This document shows positions 45,732 to 54,619 of a stretch of 64,000 nt of DNA, in pieces. Positions within the stretch are counted from its first letter, which is position 1, and every line of letters begins with the position of its first letter. The position numbers and the translations under genes were made by a program. The notes beneath the pieces were generated by a model that searched no databases, was not told where the DNA came from, and was given only the letters and a program-made list of their open reading frames with translations. Source of the stretch: Pseudotamlana agarivorans (GTDB taxonomy: Bacteria > Bacteroidota > Bacteroidia > Flavobacteriales > Flavobacteriaceae); contig NZ_LXEI01000002.1 of NCBI RefSeq assembly GCF_001642835.1, positions 549,320 to 613,319 of the forward strand. Direction: 5' to 3'.

Positions 45732-48266
45732 TTAAAATCCTGATGCTCTTGGAATTTGGGTTTGACTCTCGTAACGTTGTCCATCTTCACCTGTAAAATC
45801 TTTGAAGAAGTGGTAGTATGAACCATATCCGCCATTTTCGTTTTCATTTTTCAAACGTTCCTCTTTCCAAGTGTTAAAATGTTTTGTGGCCTCTTTTTGA
45901 TCGCCAATTAGGAAGAAATAATCGTTTTTAGAGATTACTTTTCCGCTTTTATCGGTTAATTCTAGGTTCACAAAAAACTTAGATTTCACCGATTTTAAAA
46001 CCTTTTCATTAATCGGGAAGAATGATTTCGCACTGTTTTCTTCAATCTTATCAATGGAGAAGGTTTTGTTAGCAATCACTTTTCCAGAATCGTCTTTCAT
46101 TTCAAACTTCACCGTACAATCTTTGTATGATTTATAGTAATCATTAATCACCCAAATATTTCCAACAAAAGGCTCCTTAGTATCCCAACGGCGTTTTTTG
46201 AATTCAAAATTCACTAAAAGCGGTTGATAAGCCTTTTGAACAAAGTAATATGAGTTTTTAGGTTTTCTGTAATTATCTACAATAGCCCATTTCATATCGG
46301 GTCCGTAAGTAATATAATGACAAAGCGCAATACCACTTAAACTTGGTTTATCACGACGGAAATGCTCAATGCCGTTTTGGAAAATAATCCCTTGTGCATC
46401 TTGGGTAGCATTTACAAATTCTTCTAAAGAACCTTTCATTTCACTACCAAAAACATCCCAGTTTTGCATGCGTAAACGGGTTAAATCTGCCCAATGGTGT
46501 CCCCAACTTAAACCAGGAGTCCATAATTCTTCTTCAGGAATAAATTTCTTTAAACTTTCTACGGAAGGCACCGAGGTAATTGCAAATTCTGGAACAATAG
46601 GATAGCCGTCTGCTTTGGTTTGGTACCAATCTTCGTGCAGCCATTTCCCCATATCGTAAAAGTAACGTAATGCATGAACGGCTTCTTTAGGTTTGAACCC
46701 TGCTTGTTGGCCAACATGATCGGTCATTGGAGAATCTGGAACATATGGTAAATCGACATAAGCTTGCAGTGAATCGCCTAAACGCTCTAAGAATTCACGA
46801 CCAAATTTAGGATCACGGGTACGGAACATCATTTCTTCACCGCCTTCCATCATAATTAACGACGGGTGGTTTCTACGTTCTACAACCACTTTAACACCTT
46901 CGTTAAAGATTTCAGCGAGGTTCTTTTCGTCTGAAGGAATATTTCCAGTTCCTAAAGGAATCATGTCTTGCCAAACGGTCATACCCATTTCATCACAGTA
47001 TTGGTAAAATTCAGGAACTTCTGGTGGATGCCATCCGAAGATTCGAATATTGTTCATATTCATTTCTTTAGCCAAACGAATTAATTCTTTGTAATCGCTT
47101 GTTTCAGTACGCCCTACAAAAATATTTGGTGGGCCACCCCAACATGCCGATCGGATGAAGTGAAACTTACCGTTTATATAAGTAGATCGCGGGAAGGTAA
47201 CATCGACATCTTTAACAAATCCAGGATTCCATTTAGAAGTGACTTCGCGAATACCAAATGTGGTTTCGTTAACATCTTGATTTAATTTACCATCTTTAAC
47301 CGCAATTTTTGCAGTGTATAAATTTTGGTCACCTAAATCCCATGGCCACCATAGTTTAGCTTCTTTTAAATGTATTTTCTGAATGACTTTATGAGTTCCC
47401 GGTTGAATGGTTTTCTTAAAGCTTACTTTTTGCTCTTTCATCTTAAAGTTTTTCCCGTTAAGGGCTGCTTCAAATGAAAATTCTTTAGCAACTTTATTGG
47501 TGTTTTCTACGGTGATTTCAAGATTTACATCGGCCGATCCATCTTTATTAATGGTATTGTTAGCATACACATCTTTAAAACGGATTTTTCCTGTACGTAC
47601 TAATTTAACAGGGCGTACGATACCAATAGGCGTGATGTCTCTCCAATAATCGCCAAACCAAGGAGTTTTTTTTCCGGCAACAAAAGCGTTTACTTGCGGC
47701 GGTGTGTCTAATTTAACCACGAGCATGTTTCTTCCTTTTAGGAAATCGTATTTATGGATGCGAAGAAAATCGGCAACATCAAAAGAAAATTTAGAAAATA
47801 CCCCTTCATGTTTTCCTAAATAATGACCGTTAAGCCACACCTCGCAGGCATAATCTACGCCTTCAAAAACAAGGTCTACTAATTGGTTTTCTACATCTTC
47901 GGTAACGCTAAATTGTAAAGCGTACCACCATTCGTACTGTTGTACCCATTGGGCTTTTACGCTGTTTCTTCCAAAATGAGGATCTTCAATAATACCTGCT
48001 TTCCAAAGATCGGTGTACACATCGCCAGGTACTTTGGCGTTGTTCCAAACTAAGGTTTCAATGTCTTCGGCAGGTAACTTATGCAGGCCTTTTTTAATGC
48101 CTTCTCCTGGCGCCATCATTTTAAATCGCCAGCGCATGCCGCTTAAATCAATAACTTGTTGGTTTGAGTCTTCAAGTGCAAGTGTGGTGTTGGGTTGTGC
48201 ATACGTTAATACTGTGCTTAATAGTAAAGAAAAGTACAGTAAAAGTTGTGAAAATTTAGTTATCAT
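45732..48266 (-). CDS. GH2 family enzyme, beta-mannosidase/exo-beta-glucosaminidase-like
   Basis: An 844-residue secreted GH2 protein with signal peptide (LLLYFSLLLSTVLTYAQ). Sugar-binding domain: VPGDVYTDLWKAGIIEDPHFG, YEWWYALQF, FEGVDYACEVWLNGHYLGKHEGVFSKFSFD. The barrel has NIRIFGWHPPEVPEFYQYCDEMGM, NHPSLIMMEGGEEM (probable acid/base Glu) and GYPIVPEFAITSVPS (probable nucleophile Glu). This is the mannosidase/glucosaminidase branch of GH2, unlike the LacZ-like enzyme at 9390, so it likely acts on a different linkage or sugar. It is divergent from an IclR regulator across 107 bases. True specificity is unknown; beta-galactosidase activity on galactan fragments is possible. Confidence 0.87.
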   Translation of the reverse strand: MITKFSQLLLYFSLLLSTVLTYAQPNTTLALEDSNQQVIDLSGMRWRFKMMAPGEGIKKGLHKLPAEDIETLVWNNAKVPGDVYTDLWKAGIIEDPHFGRNSVKAQWVQQYEWWYALQFSVTEDVENQLVDLVFEGVDYACEVWLNGHYLGKHEGVFSKFSFDVADFLRIHKYDFLKGRNMLVVKLDTPPQVNAFVAGKKTPWFGDYWRDITPIGIVRPVKLVRTGKIRFKDVYANNTINKDGSADVNLEITVENTNKVAKEFSFEAALNGKNFKMKEQKVSFKKTIQPGTHKVIQKIHLKEAKLWWPWDLGDQNLYTAKIAVKDGKLNQDVNETTFGIREVTSKWNPGFVKDVDVTFPRSTYINGKFHFIRSACWGGPPNIFVGRTETSDYKELIRLAKEMNMNNIRIFGWHPPEVPEFYQYCDEMGMTVWQDMIPLGTGNIPSDEKNLAEIFNEGVKVVVERRNHPSLIMMEGGEEMMFRTRDPKFGREFLERLGDSLQAYVDLPYVPDSPMTDHVGQQAGFKPKEAVHALRYFYDMGKWLHEDWYQTKADGYPIVPEFAITSVPSVESLKKFIPEEELWTPGLSWGHHWADLTRLRMQNWDVFGSEMKGSLEEFVNATQDAQGIIFQNGIEHFRRDKPSLSGIALCHYITYGPDMKWAIVDNYRKPKNSYYFVQKAYQPLLVNFEFKKRRWDTKEPFVGNIWVINDYYKSYKDCTVKFEMKDDSGKVIANKTFSIDKIEENSAKSFFPINEKVLKSVKSKFFVNLELTDKSGKVISKNDYFFLIGDQKEATKHFNTWKEERLKNENENGGYGSYYHFFKDFTGEDGQRYESQTQIPRASGF

Positions 48267-48345
48267 AGTTGTTATATTTATTCAGATGTAAATATAATAT
48301 TTATATTTGAATAATTAAAATTGTGATTATTGTTTCAAATACCAT

Positions 48346-48353
48346 TATTTTTG
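48346..48353 (+). promoter_or_regulatory. TAnnTTTG -7 box for the IclR gene
   Basis: TATTTTTG fits the Bacteroidota -7 consensus, 20 bases before the IclR ATG at 48374, with a TTG (48321-48323) 22 bases upstream as a possible -33 element. Confidence 0.5.
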
Positions 48354-48373
48354 GTTTCTAATAAAACAGCATT

Positions 48374-49132
48374 ATGAGTAAATACGTAGCACCTGCATTA
48401 GACAAGGGTTTGGATATTTTAGAGTATCTATCTCAGATAAAAATTCCGCAATCTCAAATGGAAATCGCCCAAGGCTTAAGTAAATCGCCAAATGAGTTAT
48501 ATCGTATGCTCGTGTGTTTAGAGCAGCGCGGCTACTTACTTAAAAGTGCTCAATCTGGTAAATATTCGTTGTCCTTAAAACTCTATCAGTTATCTCATAG
48601 GCATAGTCCTATTGATGGTTTGCTAAAAGCTTCAAAACCTGTTATGGAAGAGCTTTCTAATAGTACCAAGCAATCTTGCCATTTAAGTATTATATATCAT
48701 GGACAGCTTATGGTGGTTTCTCAAATGAAAAGTCCTGGGCCGGTATCGTTGTCCATTGAAGAAGGGAGTTTGTTTCCTTTAACAAAAACCGCTTCGGGTC
48801 GTGTATTATTGGCTCATTTAGAAGGAGATAAGCTGAATGAGTTATTGAATAATAATCAAGAGTTTATCAGTCTTTCTAAAAAGGAGCAAAAAGATTTTAA
48901 AGAACGTCTTCAACGTATAAATAAAGATAAGCACGAAATTTCGCAAAGCGATTTAACCATGGGGGTTACAGATATAGCCGTAGCTATCGGTAATCCGAAT
49001 TCTAATATGTATTGTGCTTTGGCCATTTCGTCCTTATCTTCTATTGATGAAAAAAATAGCATAGGGGAGCTTCTTATTGATAAATTGCTAGGAGCCTCCC
49101 ACGCTATTCAAAATGAATCGGGTTTAGATTAA
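48374..49132 (+). CDS. IclR-family transcriptional regulator
   Basis: A 252-residue regulator. An N-terminal winged helix-turn-helix (about 5-68; ALDKGLDILEYLSQIKIPQSQMEIAQGLSKSPNELYRMLVCLEQRGYL) is followed by the IclR ligand-binding domain (about 75-245; PVMEELSNSTKQSCHLSIIYHGQLMVVSQ, SLFPLTKTASGRVLLAHL, GVTDIAVAIGNPNSNMYCALAISS). IclR members usually repress a neighbouring catabolic unit until a small acid or sugar metabolite binds. It is divergent from the GH2 gene and lies upstream of the CoA-transferase operon on the other strand, so either could be its target. Confidence 0.92.
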   Translation: MSKYVAPALDKGLDILEYLSQIKIPQSQMEIAQGLSKSPNELYRMLVCLEQRGYLLKSAQSGKYSLSLKLYQLSHRHSPIDGLLKASKPVMEELSNSTKQSCHLSIIYHGQLMVVSQMKSPGPVSLSIEEGSLFPLTKTASGRVLLAHLEGDKLNELLNNNQEFISLSKKEQKDFKERLQRINKDKHEISQSDLTMGVTDIAVAIGNPNSNMYCALAISSLSSIDEKNSIGELLIDKLLGASHAIQNESGLD

Positions 49133-49135
49133 TAT

Positions 49136-50974
49136 TTAATTATGTTTTACTACAATATGTTTAGTTATGCTTCCATTTGCTGTAGCTAATCGTAAAAAAT
49201 AGTTTCCTGGTTTTAAATGCGCTACAGAAATCGTACTGAATTCTGAATGCTTTTCCAGCACTTTCGCCCCAAGTACATTGTAAACTTCAATATGGTTTAT
49301 AAGTACTTTACTTTTTATATTAATGATTTGATTTGCCGGATTTGGGTAGATAGCAACATCTTCTTGAGTGATCTCTGGTGTTGATAAGCTGTTTTCTAGA
49401 GAAAACACAATTTTATCTAAATTCCATTGCCATGCGTTGGTACCTGAAGCTACAATTTTAACATTGTGTGTTCCTGCAGGCAAGGTAATAGTACTTCCAG
49501 CCGTAAGCGCCTGGTAATTATCCCAGCTTCCGTTATTTGGAACGGCATCATCACTAACCAAAACGCCATCTAAGTAAATTGCTATTTTAGTATCGTCTAA
49601 AGGCGTTGAAATTTGATACGTAATATTGTATTCGCCAGCCAAATCGCTTGGTACAGTTAAGGTGTATTCTGCTTCATCACCTTCGTTAACATAATTGATG
49701 CCTACAGAACTTTTATTTACACCGTACGGTACGTAACCGTCATCGTAAGTACCATCTGTATTGATGAAATCTTCGGCTTCGATAATTAAAGAGGAGCTCG
49801 ATCCCGATCCGCCTCCAGATGAAGAGTCATTTACAGGCTTATACACACGTATCCAGTCTACTTTCATTTGGTTTTTTGAAGGGTCGTTTAAATCGGTACT
49901 AGAAGGCGTTGAACCTGTTAACCAGCTTTGAGATTCCATATTAATTATGATGTCCATTTCTTTGGTGAAACCTTTAGCTTCCACAGTAATACCATTTCCA
50001 TCGATATCGCTATCGTCTCCACCTTGAAACCAAGCTGGATCTATAACATTATACCCGTTAGAAGCGTTTGATGTTGCTTTTAGGGTGTTAAAATTATAAG
50101 TGCTTGATGTGGCATGTACGGTAACATCGGTATATCCGGAACTGTTGTTTGTAGGTAAGTTATAACCGTTTACGTTCCAATTCATAGAATTAAAATAGGT
50201 ATACTCCCAAGTGCCGTTGAATTTTGTAGCGATGGCGTTGTAGTACATAACACGAACTAGCTCGCCGTCTATATAATATTCGAAGTGTTTTGGACCAATC
50301 CAATTTACCCCCATTCGCATGTAACGGCGTTCACCGCCATTGTTATAACACCAGTCTCCCCAACCGTAATTAGAAGAAACTCTACTGTCTGGATACCAAG
50401 AATTCCAATCTCTTGGTTGGTAATCGGTAAAGGGGCTACGAACAAAAGAGTGGTGGCTAATGTGGGTTAAATGTTTAAAGCCGTTAACCCCTCCGTAGTT
50501 TTCAATAATGTCGATTTCTTCGGTATCGTCGGGGCTTAATAGCCAAAAACAGGAAGCCAAAGAAATATTGGCAACACTTATAGCCGATTCCACATATACT
50601 GGGAACTTAACTTTATTGTTGGAAGTAACACAGCCAGAAGCAACGCCGTAACTGCCACCTTTACTGTTTTCGGAGGTATAACCAACGTTAATTACCAAAT
50701 CGTTACCATCGACGGTAACATTTCCATTTTTCCAATAGGTGTACCCAGGTCCATCCCATGCGTTGTGATAGAAATTGTACCACTTATTATTTCCAAAATT
50801 AGACCAAGAGGAGGCGTTGAAATTGTAATTAAAATCATCAGAAACATTGTCTTGAAGTTCCCAAATCTTTCCAGACCCTGCGTTTGCCGGTACCGGTATT
50901 CCCGACCAATCTTGGGCTTGTGTCTGGATAATAGAAAATAATAATGCACATAAAATGCGTTGTGTATTAGTCAT
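49136..50974 (-). CDS. Secreted GH16-CBM6 enzyme with type IX secretion tail (beta-agarase type)
   Basis: A 612-residue modular enzyme. Signal peptide (to about 20, IIQTQAQ); GH16 catalytic domain about 35-380 with TEEIDIIENYGG (Glu153, Asp155, Glu158) and the last strand QMKVDWIRVYKPV; Gly/Ser linker; CBM6 about 395-527 (IEAEDFINTDGTYDDG, NVKIVASGTNAWQWNLDKIVF); T9SS sorting domain about 540-612 (VAIYPNPANQIINIKS, LKPGNYFLRL). It is an extracellular endo-acting agarase or porphyranase with an agar-binding module. It is tail-to-tail with the IclR gene, 3 bases apart. A candidate operator lies 62 bases upstream of its start. Confidence 0.94.
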   Translation of the reverse strand: MTNTQRILCALLFSIIQTQAQDWSGIPVPANAGSGKIWELQDNVSDDFNYNFNASSWSNFGNNKWYNFYHNAWDGPGYTYWKNGNVTVDGNDLVINVGYTSENSKGGSYGVASGCVTSNNKVKFPVYVESAISVANISLASCFWLLSPDDTEEIDIIENYGGVNGFKHLTHISHHSFVRSPFTDYQPRDWNSWYPDSRVSSNYGWGDWCYNNGGERRYMRMGVNWIGPKHFEYYIDGELVRVMYYNAIATKFNGTWEYTYFNSMNWNVNGYNLPTNNSSGYTDVTVHATSSTYNFNTLKATSNASNGYNVIDPAWFQGGDDSDIDGNGITVEAKGFTKEMDIIINMESQSWLTGSTPSSTDLNDPSKNQMKVDWIRVYKPVNDSSSGGGSGSSSSLIIEAEDFINTDGTYDDGYVPYGVNKSSVGINYVNEGDEAEYTLTVPSDLAGEYNITYQISTPLDDTKIAIYLDGVLVSDDAVPNNGSWDNYQALTAGSTITLPAGTHNVKIVASGTNAWQWNLDKIVFSLENSLSTPEITQEDVAIYPNPANQIINIKSKVLINHIEVYNVLGAKVLEKHSEFSTISVAHLKPGNYFLRLATANGSITKHIVVKHN

Positions 50975-51036
50975 AGTAGGTTTTAAATTAGTTTCGATAA
51001 TATTACTGAAATCAAGTCTTATTTTATGAAAAATAG

Positions 51037-51054
51037 ACTAGACACGAACTAAAC
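51037..51054 (-). promoter_or_regulatory. Candidate PUL operator, copy 4 (GTTTAGTTCGTGTCTAGT)
   Basis: On the minus strand this 18-base match ends 62 bases before the ATG of the GH16-CBM6 gene. It differs from copy 2 at three positions. A TAATATT box follows 31 bases downstream (51005-50999), the same spacing as at copy 1. Confidence 0.5.
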
Positions 51055-51085
51055 AACCCAGTGAAAACCTACTATTTTAGCGGAT

Positions 51086-51886
51086 TTATGTCAAGTTACT
51101 GAAAAATAATAGGGATTTTTTTACATGCTCTTGCCAGTAGGACCATTCATGAGCACCTTCAAATTCTTGGTAATTATGAGGGATGTTTTCTGAAATTAAT
51201 TTTTGATGAAGATCACGGTTGTATTCAATTAGTAAATCTTCTTTTCCGCAGTCAAATCGAATTGGTGGTAAATGGTTTTGGTTTGTAAGGATGGTTTGAA
51301 ACACATCTTCATTATCGCGGTTTTCTTGTTTGTAGTTTGCTTCATCTTCTTCCACAAATAAATGCATCTGATTGGTATTGGTGATTGAAGAATGTGCTGA
51401 AATTCCTTGATACTTTTTACTGTATTTAGCGCCTAATCGCAAGGCACCGAACCCGCCCATGGATAATCCCGAGATAAATAGGGGCGAGGCTTCACTGGTA
51501 CAAGGAATATTTTCAGTAATGGCCGCAATAATATCATCTACAATCCAAGCTTCGTAATTCGCTTGGTTATGTGGTAAATAGGCCGAACCATCGCCCCATA
51601 AACCATCGGAAGGCATGGCAATGACCATCGGTTTAATAACTCCTGCTTCCATCAATTTTAAAGCCGTAAAATGAACTCCTGCTTTGTGCGCCCAAATCCA
51701 GGCACTACCATAAACACCATGTAAAAGTGTTACAATAGGTAGGTTTTCAAGGTTTTTAAATGGCGGAACAAATACGCAAATATCGCCGCGACCATTTAAA
51801 TTCTTGGTTTTAACCGTAATGAATCTTAAGTTATTGCTTTCAAATTCAGGATTTGAAATTTCGGTGGTTTTAAAAATTGAAGCCAT
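51086..51886 (-). CDS. Esterase-D-like alpha/beta hydrolase
   Basis: A 266-residue cytoplasmic alpha/beta hydrolase of the putative esterase family (PF00756-like). It has the HG motif LLHGVYGSAWIW, the nucleophile elbow GLSMGGFGALRLG, an acid in RFDCGKEDLLIEYN, and the His in FEGAHEWSYW. It is the last gene of the P450 unit. S-formylglutathione hydrolases have this fold, so a role in handling formaldehyde from demethylation is an attractive guess. It could equally be a deacetylase acting on carbohydrate esters. Confidence 0.82.
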   Translation of the reverse strand: MASIFKTTEISNPEFESNNLRFITVKTKNLNGRGDICVFVPPFKNLENLPIVTLLHGVYGSAWIWAHKAGVHFTALKLMEAGVIKPMVIAMPSDGLWGDGSAYLPHNQANYEAWIVDDIIAAITENIPCTSEASPLFISGLSMGGFGALRLGAKYSKKYQGISAHSSITNTNQMHLFVEEDEANYKQENRDNEDVFQTILTNQNHLPPIRFDCGKEDLLIEYNRDLHQKLISENIPHNYQEFEGAHEWSYWQEHVKKSLLFFSNLT

Positions 51887-51916
51887 GCCTTTCAGTTGAT
51901 TTTAATGCGGTTTCTT

Positions 51917-53032
51917 TTATTCAAAAACGATGACGCCTTTAGCGTTTCTTCCTGCAAGCATATCGTCAAAAGCTTGTTGCAAGTTTTCTAGCGGATACGT
52001 TCTCGTAATCATTTCATCTAAAAGTAATTCACCTTTATCATAAAGCGATACGAGTTTAGGGAAATCAATGTCTGGACGGCATTTTCCGTAAAGCGGATTG
52101 ATATAAATTTTATCCCATTCGAATAAATTCATATCGATGGTAATCTCTTCTTCAATTCCACTCACTTGAACCGCTGTTCCGGCATTTCTAATCATAGCAA
52201 GTGGTGCAGCACCTAAGGCCGGAACGGCAGTACACTCAAAGGCATAATCGGCACCGCGTCCATCGGTTAAACTTTTAACGGTTTGGGCAGCTTTTTGTAA
52301 GCCAATATCTGCTTTATCGGCTAAAATCGTGTGTGTCGCACCAAATTGTCTGGCCATTTCTAAACGCTCTTTGTTGATGTCGATGGCAATAATTTTTGCT
52401 GCTCCAGACACTTTAGCGCCTTGAATAACATTAAGTCCAACGCCACCTGTGCCTAAAACAACAGCCGAACTACCAGCACTTAATTTAGCTGAATTGACTA
52501 CCGAGCCATAACCCGTCATCACCCCACAACTGATAACACTAGCTGAAGGCATAGGCATATCGCTATTAAGTTTTACACATGCTGAAGCTTTTACTAACGT
52601 GTATTCTGCTAAAGTTCCTATGTTGAAAGAGCGCTCGATAGGCTTGTTGTTCCAAAGCGAGCCTTCTAAATGGGCATGTCCTGGCGTGTAGCCGTTTCCG
52701 CCTGCTGTTACGGGTGAATTGTTTTCGCAAATGTGCTGGTTACCTTCTTGACATTGGAAGCATTTCATGCATGGTGTTGCCCAGTTTAAAATGACCTTAT
52801 CACCCACTTTAAAACTGGTTATTCCGCTTCCTACTTGTTGAACGGTACCGGCACCTTCGTGTCCTAAAATAATGGGTTTACCCCAGTTTAGGGAGTCGTG
52901 GTCGGTATGACACAAACCAGCAGCTTGGATTTTGACAATAATTTCGTCGGCTTGTGGTTCAACAATAGTAATGTGATCTATAATAAATTTTCCATCGGCG
53001 GTAGCAATGGCCGATTTAGCTTGTAATGGCAT
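51917..53032 (-). CDS. Zinc-dependent alcohol dehydrogenase in the P450 unit
   Basis: A 371-residue MDR-family enzyme of class III-like layout. Catalytic zinc ligands lie in GLCHTD and ILGHEGAG; the structural zinc lobe CMKCFQCQEGNQHIC has all four Cys; the Rossmann motif is VVLGTGGVGLN. It lies 12 bases after the ferredoxin reductase gene. Related enzymes sit beside CYP236-type P450s in other porphyran-degrading flavobacteria. Oxidation of the formaldehyde released by demethylation is the obvious hypothesis but is not shown by sequence, and another alcohol may be the real substrate. Confidence 0.88.
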   Translation of the reverse strand: MPLQAKSAIATADGKFIIDHITIVEPQADEIIVKIQAAGLCHTDHDSLNWGKPIILGHEGAGTVQQVGSGITSFKVGDKVILNWATPCMKCFQCQEGNQHICENNSPVTAGGNGYTPGHAHLEGSLWNNKPIERSFNIGTLAEYTLVKASACVKLNSDMPMPSASVISCGVMTGYGSVVNSAKLSAGSSAVVLGTGGVGLNVIQGAKVSGAAKIIAIDINKERLEMARQFGATHTILADKADIGLQKAAQTVKSLTDGRGADYAFECTAVPALGAAPLAMIRNAGTAVQVSGIEEEITIDMNLFEWDKIYINPLYGKCRPDIDFPKLVSLYDKGELLLDEMITRTYPLENLQQAFDDMLAGRNAKGVIVFE

Positions 53033-53044
53033 GAGATATGGTTT

Positions 53045-54289
53045 TTAAATAAAACTGTTTGGTTTAAATGGAATGCTGGTATCAGCAAGTTTAATCTTGT
53101 CTACTTTTTGTTTGGCTTTTATAAATCGAGTACCGAGCATGTATGCTTTTGCGAAATTTACGGCATCAACAGCAAGGAGTTCGTCATCTTTAAAATACCA
53201 CATGGAAAAACTGTTTTCGGTTTCTTCATTTCGTATGACCAAATTGTTGTAGTCTGTAGATAGACCGACGATTTGTAATTTGATATCGAATTGATCGGAC
53301 CAGAACCATGGAATGCTATCATAAATAACTTCTGTTTGACCGCAAATGGCCTTGGCTGCTACTTTAGCTTGATCAATGGCATTTTGCACCGACTCTAGAC
53401 GGATGTTGGTTTGGTAATGCATATTGTAATGAAAAGTGCAATCGCCAATGGCATATATATATGGATTACTAGTTTGACAAGAGGCCGACACTTTAATGCC
53501 GTTTTCAAGTATTAAATTGGCACTTTGAGCCAATTTGGTATTGACTGTTATACCTACGCCAACAACAATAACATCGGCTTGGTACTGTGAGTTATCACTG
53601 CAATGCACTAAATTTCCTTCTGATAAAGGTGTTATTTTAGTAACCGTTTTGTCTGTTAAGATATTTACACCGTTTTCTTCGTGAAGTTTTGTGAAAAATG
53701 CTGACATCTCGGGAGTAGTAACACGAGCCAAAACCCGCGATTCACGTTCTAGAACGCTAACTTCAGCACCGAGTTTTTTTAATGAGGCTGCTGTTTCTAA
53801 CCCTATATAGCCACCTCCAATGATTAGCACACGTTTTTTAGGAGCCGCATTAAAAGCCTGTCGGATGTTATTCGCATCTGTGGCGGTTCGCATCGGGAAA
53901 ACATTTTTTGCCGTGACTATGCCTTCAATTGGTGGTATAAACGGACGCGCTCCAGTGGCCAATACCAGTTTGTGGTAGCGTTGTTCGCTCCCGTCACTAA
54001 GGGTAATTATTTGTTTTTCAGCATGAATAGATAGTACTGAAATCCCCAGTTTTAGTTGGATGTTATCCTCGGTATAGTTTTCCTTCGGAAAAAGTAAACT
54101 GTGTTCGGTTCCTGCTTCACTAGTTAAATAGGCTTTAGAAAGCGGTGGCCTGTGGTATGGGAATTCGGGATCTTTATCGTAGATGATAATAGCACCTTCC
54201 CAACCTTCCTTCCGCAGCGCAAAAGCACAGTTTATACCAGCATGACTGGCACCTATAATAACACAGGTTTGATCTGTTGTAGCTTGCAT
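53045..54289 (-). CDS. FAD-dependent ferredoxin reductase (P450 partner)
   Basis: A 414-residue putidaredoxin-reductase-type flavoprotein. FAD-binding start VIIGASHAGINCAFALRKEGW, NAD-binding VLIIGGGYIGLETAASLKKLGAEVSVLE, FAD motif NPYIYAIGDC, and LEFRP-like FPYHRPPLSK. It passes electrons from NAD(P)H to the [2Fe-2S] ferredoxin encoded 6 bases upstream, which reduces the P450. The three-component order P450, ferredoxin, reductase matches known class I bacterial systems. Confidence 0.94.
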   Translation of the reverse strand: MQATTDQTCVIIGASHAGINCAFALRKEGWEGAIIIYDKDPEFPYHRPPLSKAYLTSEAGTEHSLLFPKENYTEDNIQLKLGISVLSIHAEKQIITLSDGSEQRYHKLVLATGARPFIPPIEGIVTAKNVFPMRTATDANNIRQAFNAAPKKRVLIIGGGYIGLETAASLKKLGAEVSVLERESRVLARVTTPEMSAFFTKLHEENGVNILTDKTVTKITPLSEGNLVHCSDNSQYQADVIVVGVGITVNTKLAQSANLILENGIKVSASCQTSNPYIYAIGDCTFHYNMHYQTNIRLESVQNAIDQAKVAAKAICGQTEVIYDSIPWFWSDQFDIKLQIVGLSTDYNNLVIRNEETENSFSMWYFKDDELLAVDAVNFAKAYMLGTRFIKAKQKVDKIKLADTSIPFKPNSFI

Positions 54290-54295
54290 GGCTTA

Positions 54296-54604
54296 TTATT
54301 TTGCGACTTTAAGAACCAATCCGTCAGGAACTTCACTTACTTGCATCTGGCATGATAATCGGCTGTAATCGCTCACATTGTCATCAAATTCTAACATGTC
54401 GCTTTCCAACGCGCTAGGGCCTCCAACAGCATTCCAGAATTCTTGGTTTACATGGACGTGGCAAGTGGCACAAGAGCAAACACCTCCACAGTCGCCATCA
54501 ATGCCTTTTACTTTGTTTTTTACAGCCAATTCCATGAGACTTCCAGAGTTGGCTTGGGTTTCAATAATGTCGTTTTCGCTGGTAATAAATGTTATGGTTT
54601 TCAT
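54296..54604 (-). CDS. [2Fe-2S] ferredoxin (P450 partner)
   Basis: A 102-residue adrenodoxin/putidaredoxin-type ferredoxin. Cluster ligands Cys39, Cys45, Cys48 (GDCGGVCSCATC) and Cys85 (RLSCQM) have the expected C-x5-C-x2-C-x36-C spacing. An extra Cys43 is also present. It transfers single electrons from the reductase to the P450. It lies 15 bases from the P450 gene and 6 from the reductase gene. Confidence 0.95.
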   Translation of the reverse strand: MKTITFITSENDIIETQANSGSLMELAVKNKVKGIDGDCGGVCSCATCHVHVNQEFWNAVGGPSALESDMLEFDDNVSDYSRLSCQMQVSEVPDGLVLKVAK

Positions 54605-54619
54605 TATATATGGGTTCGT

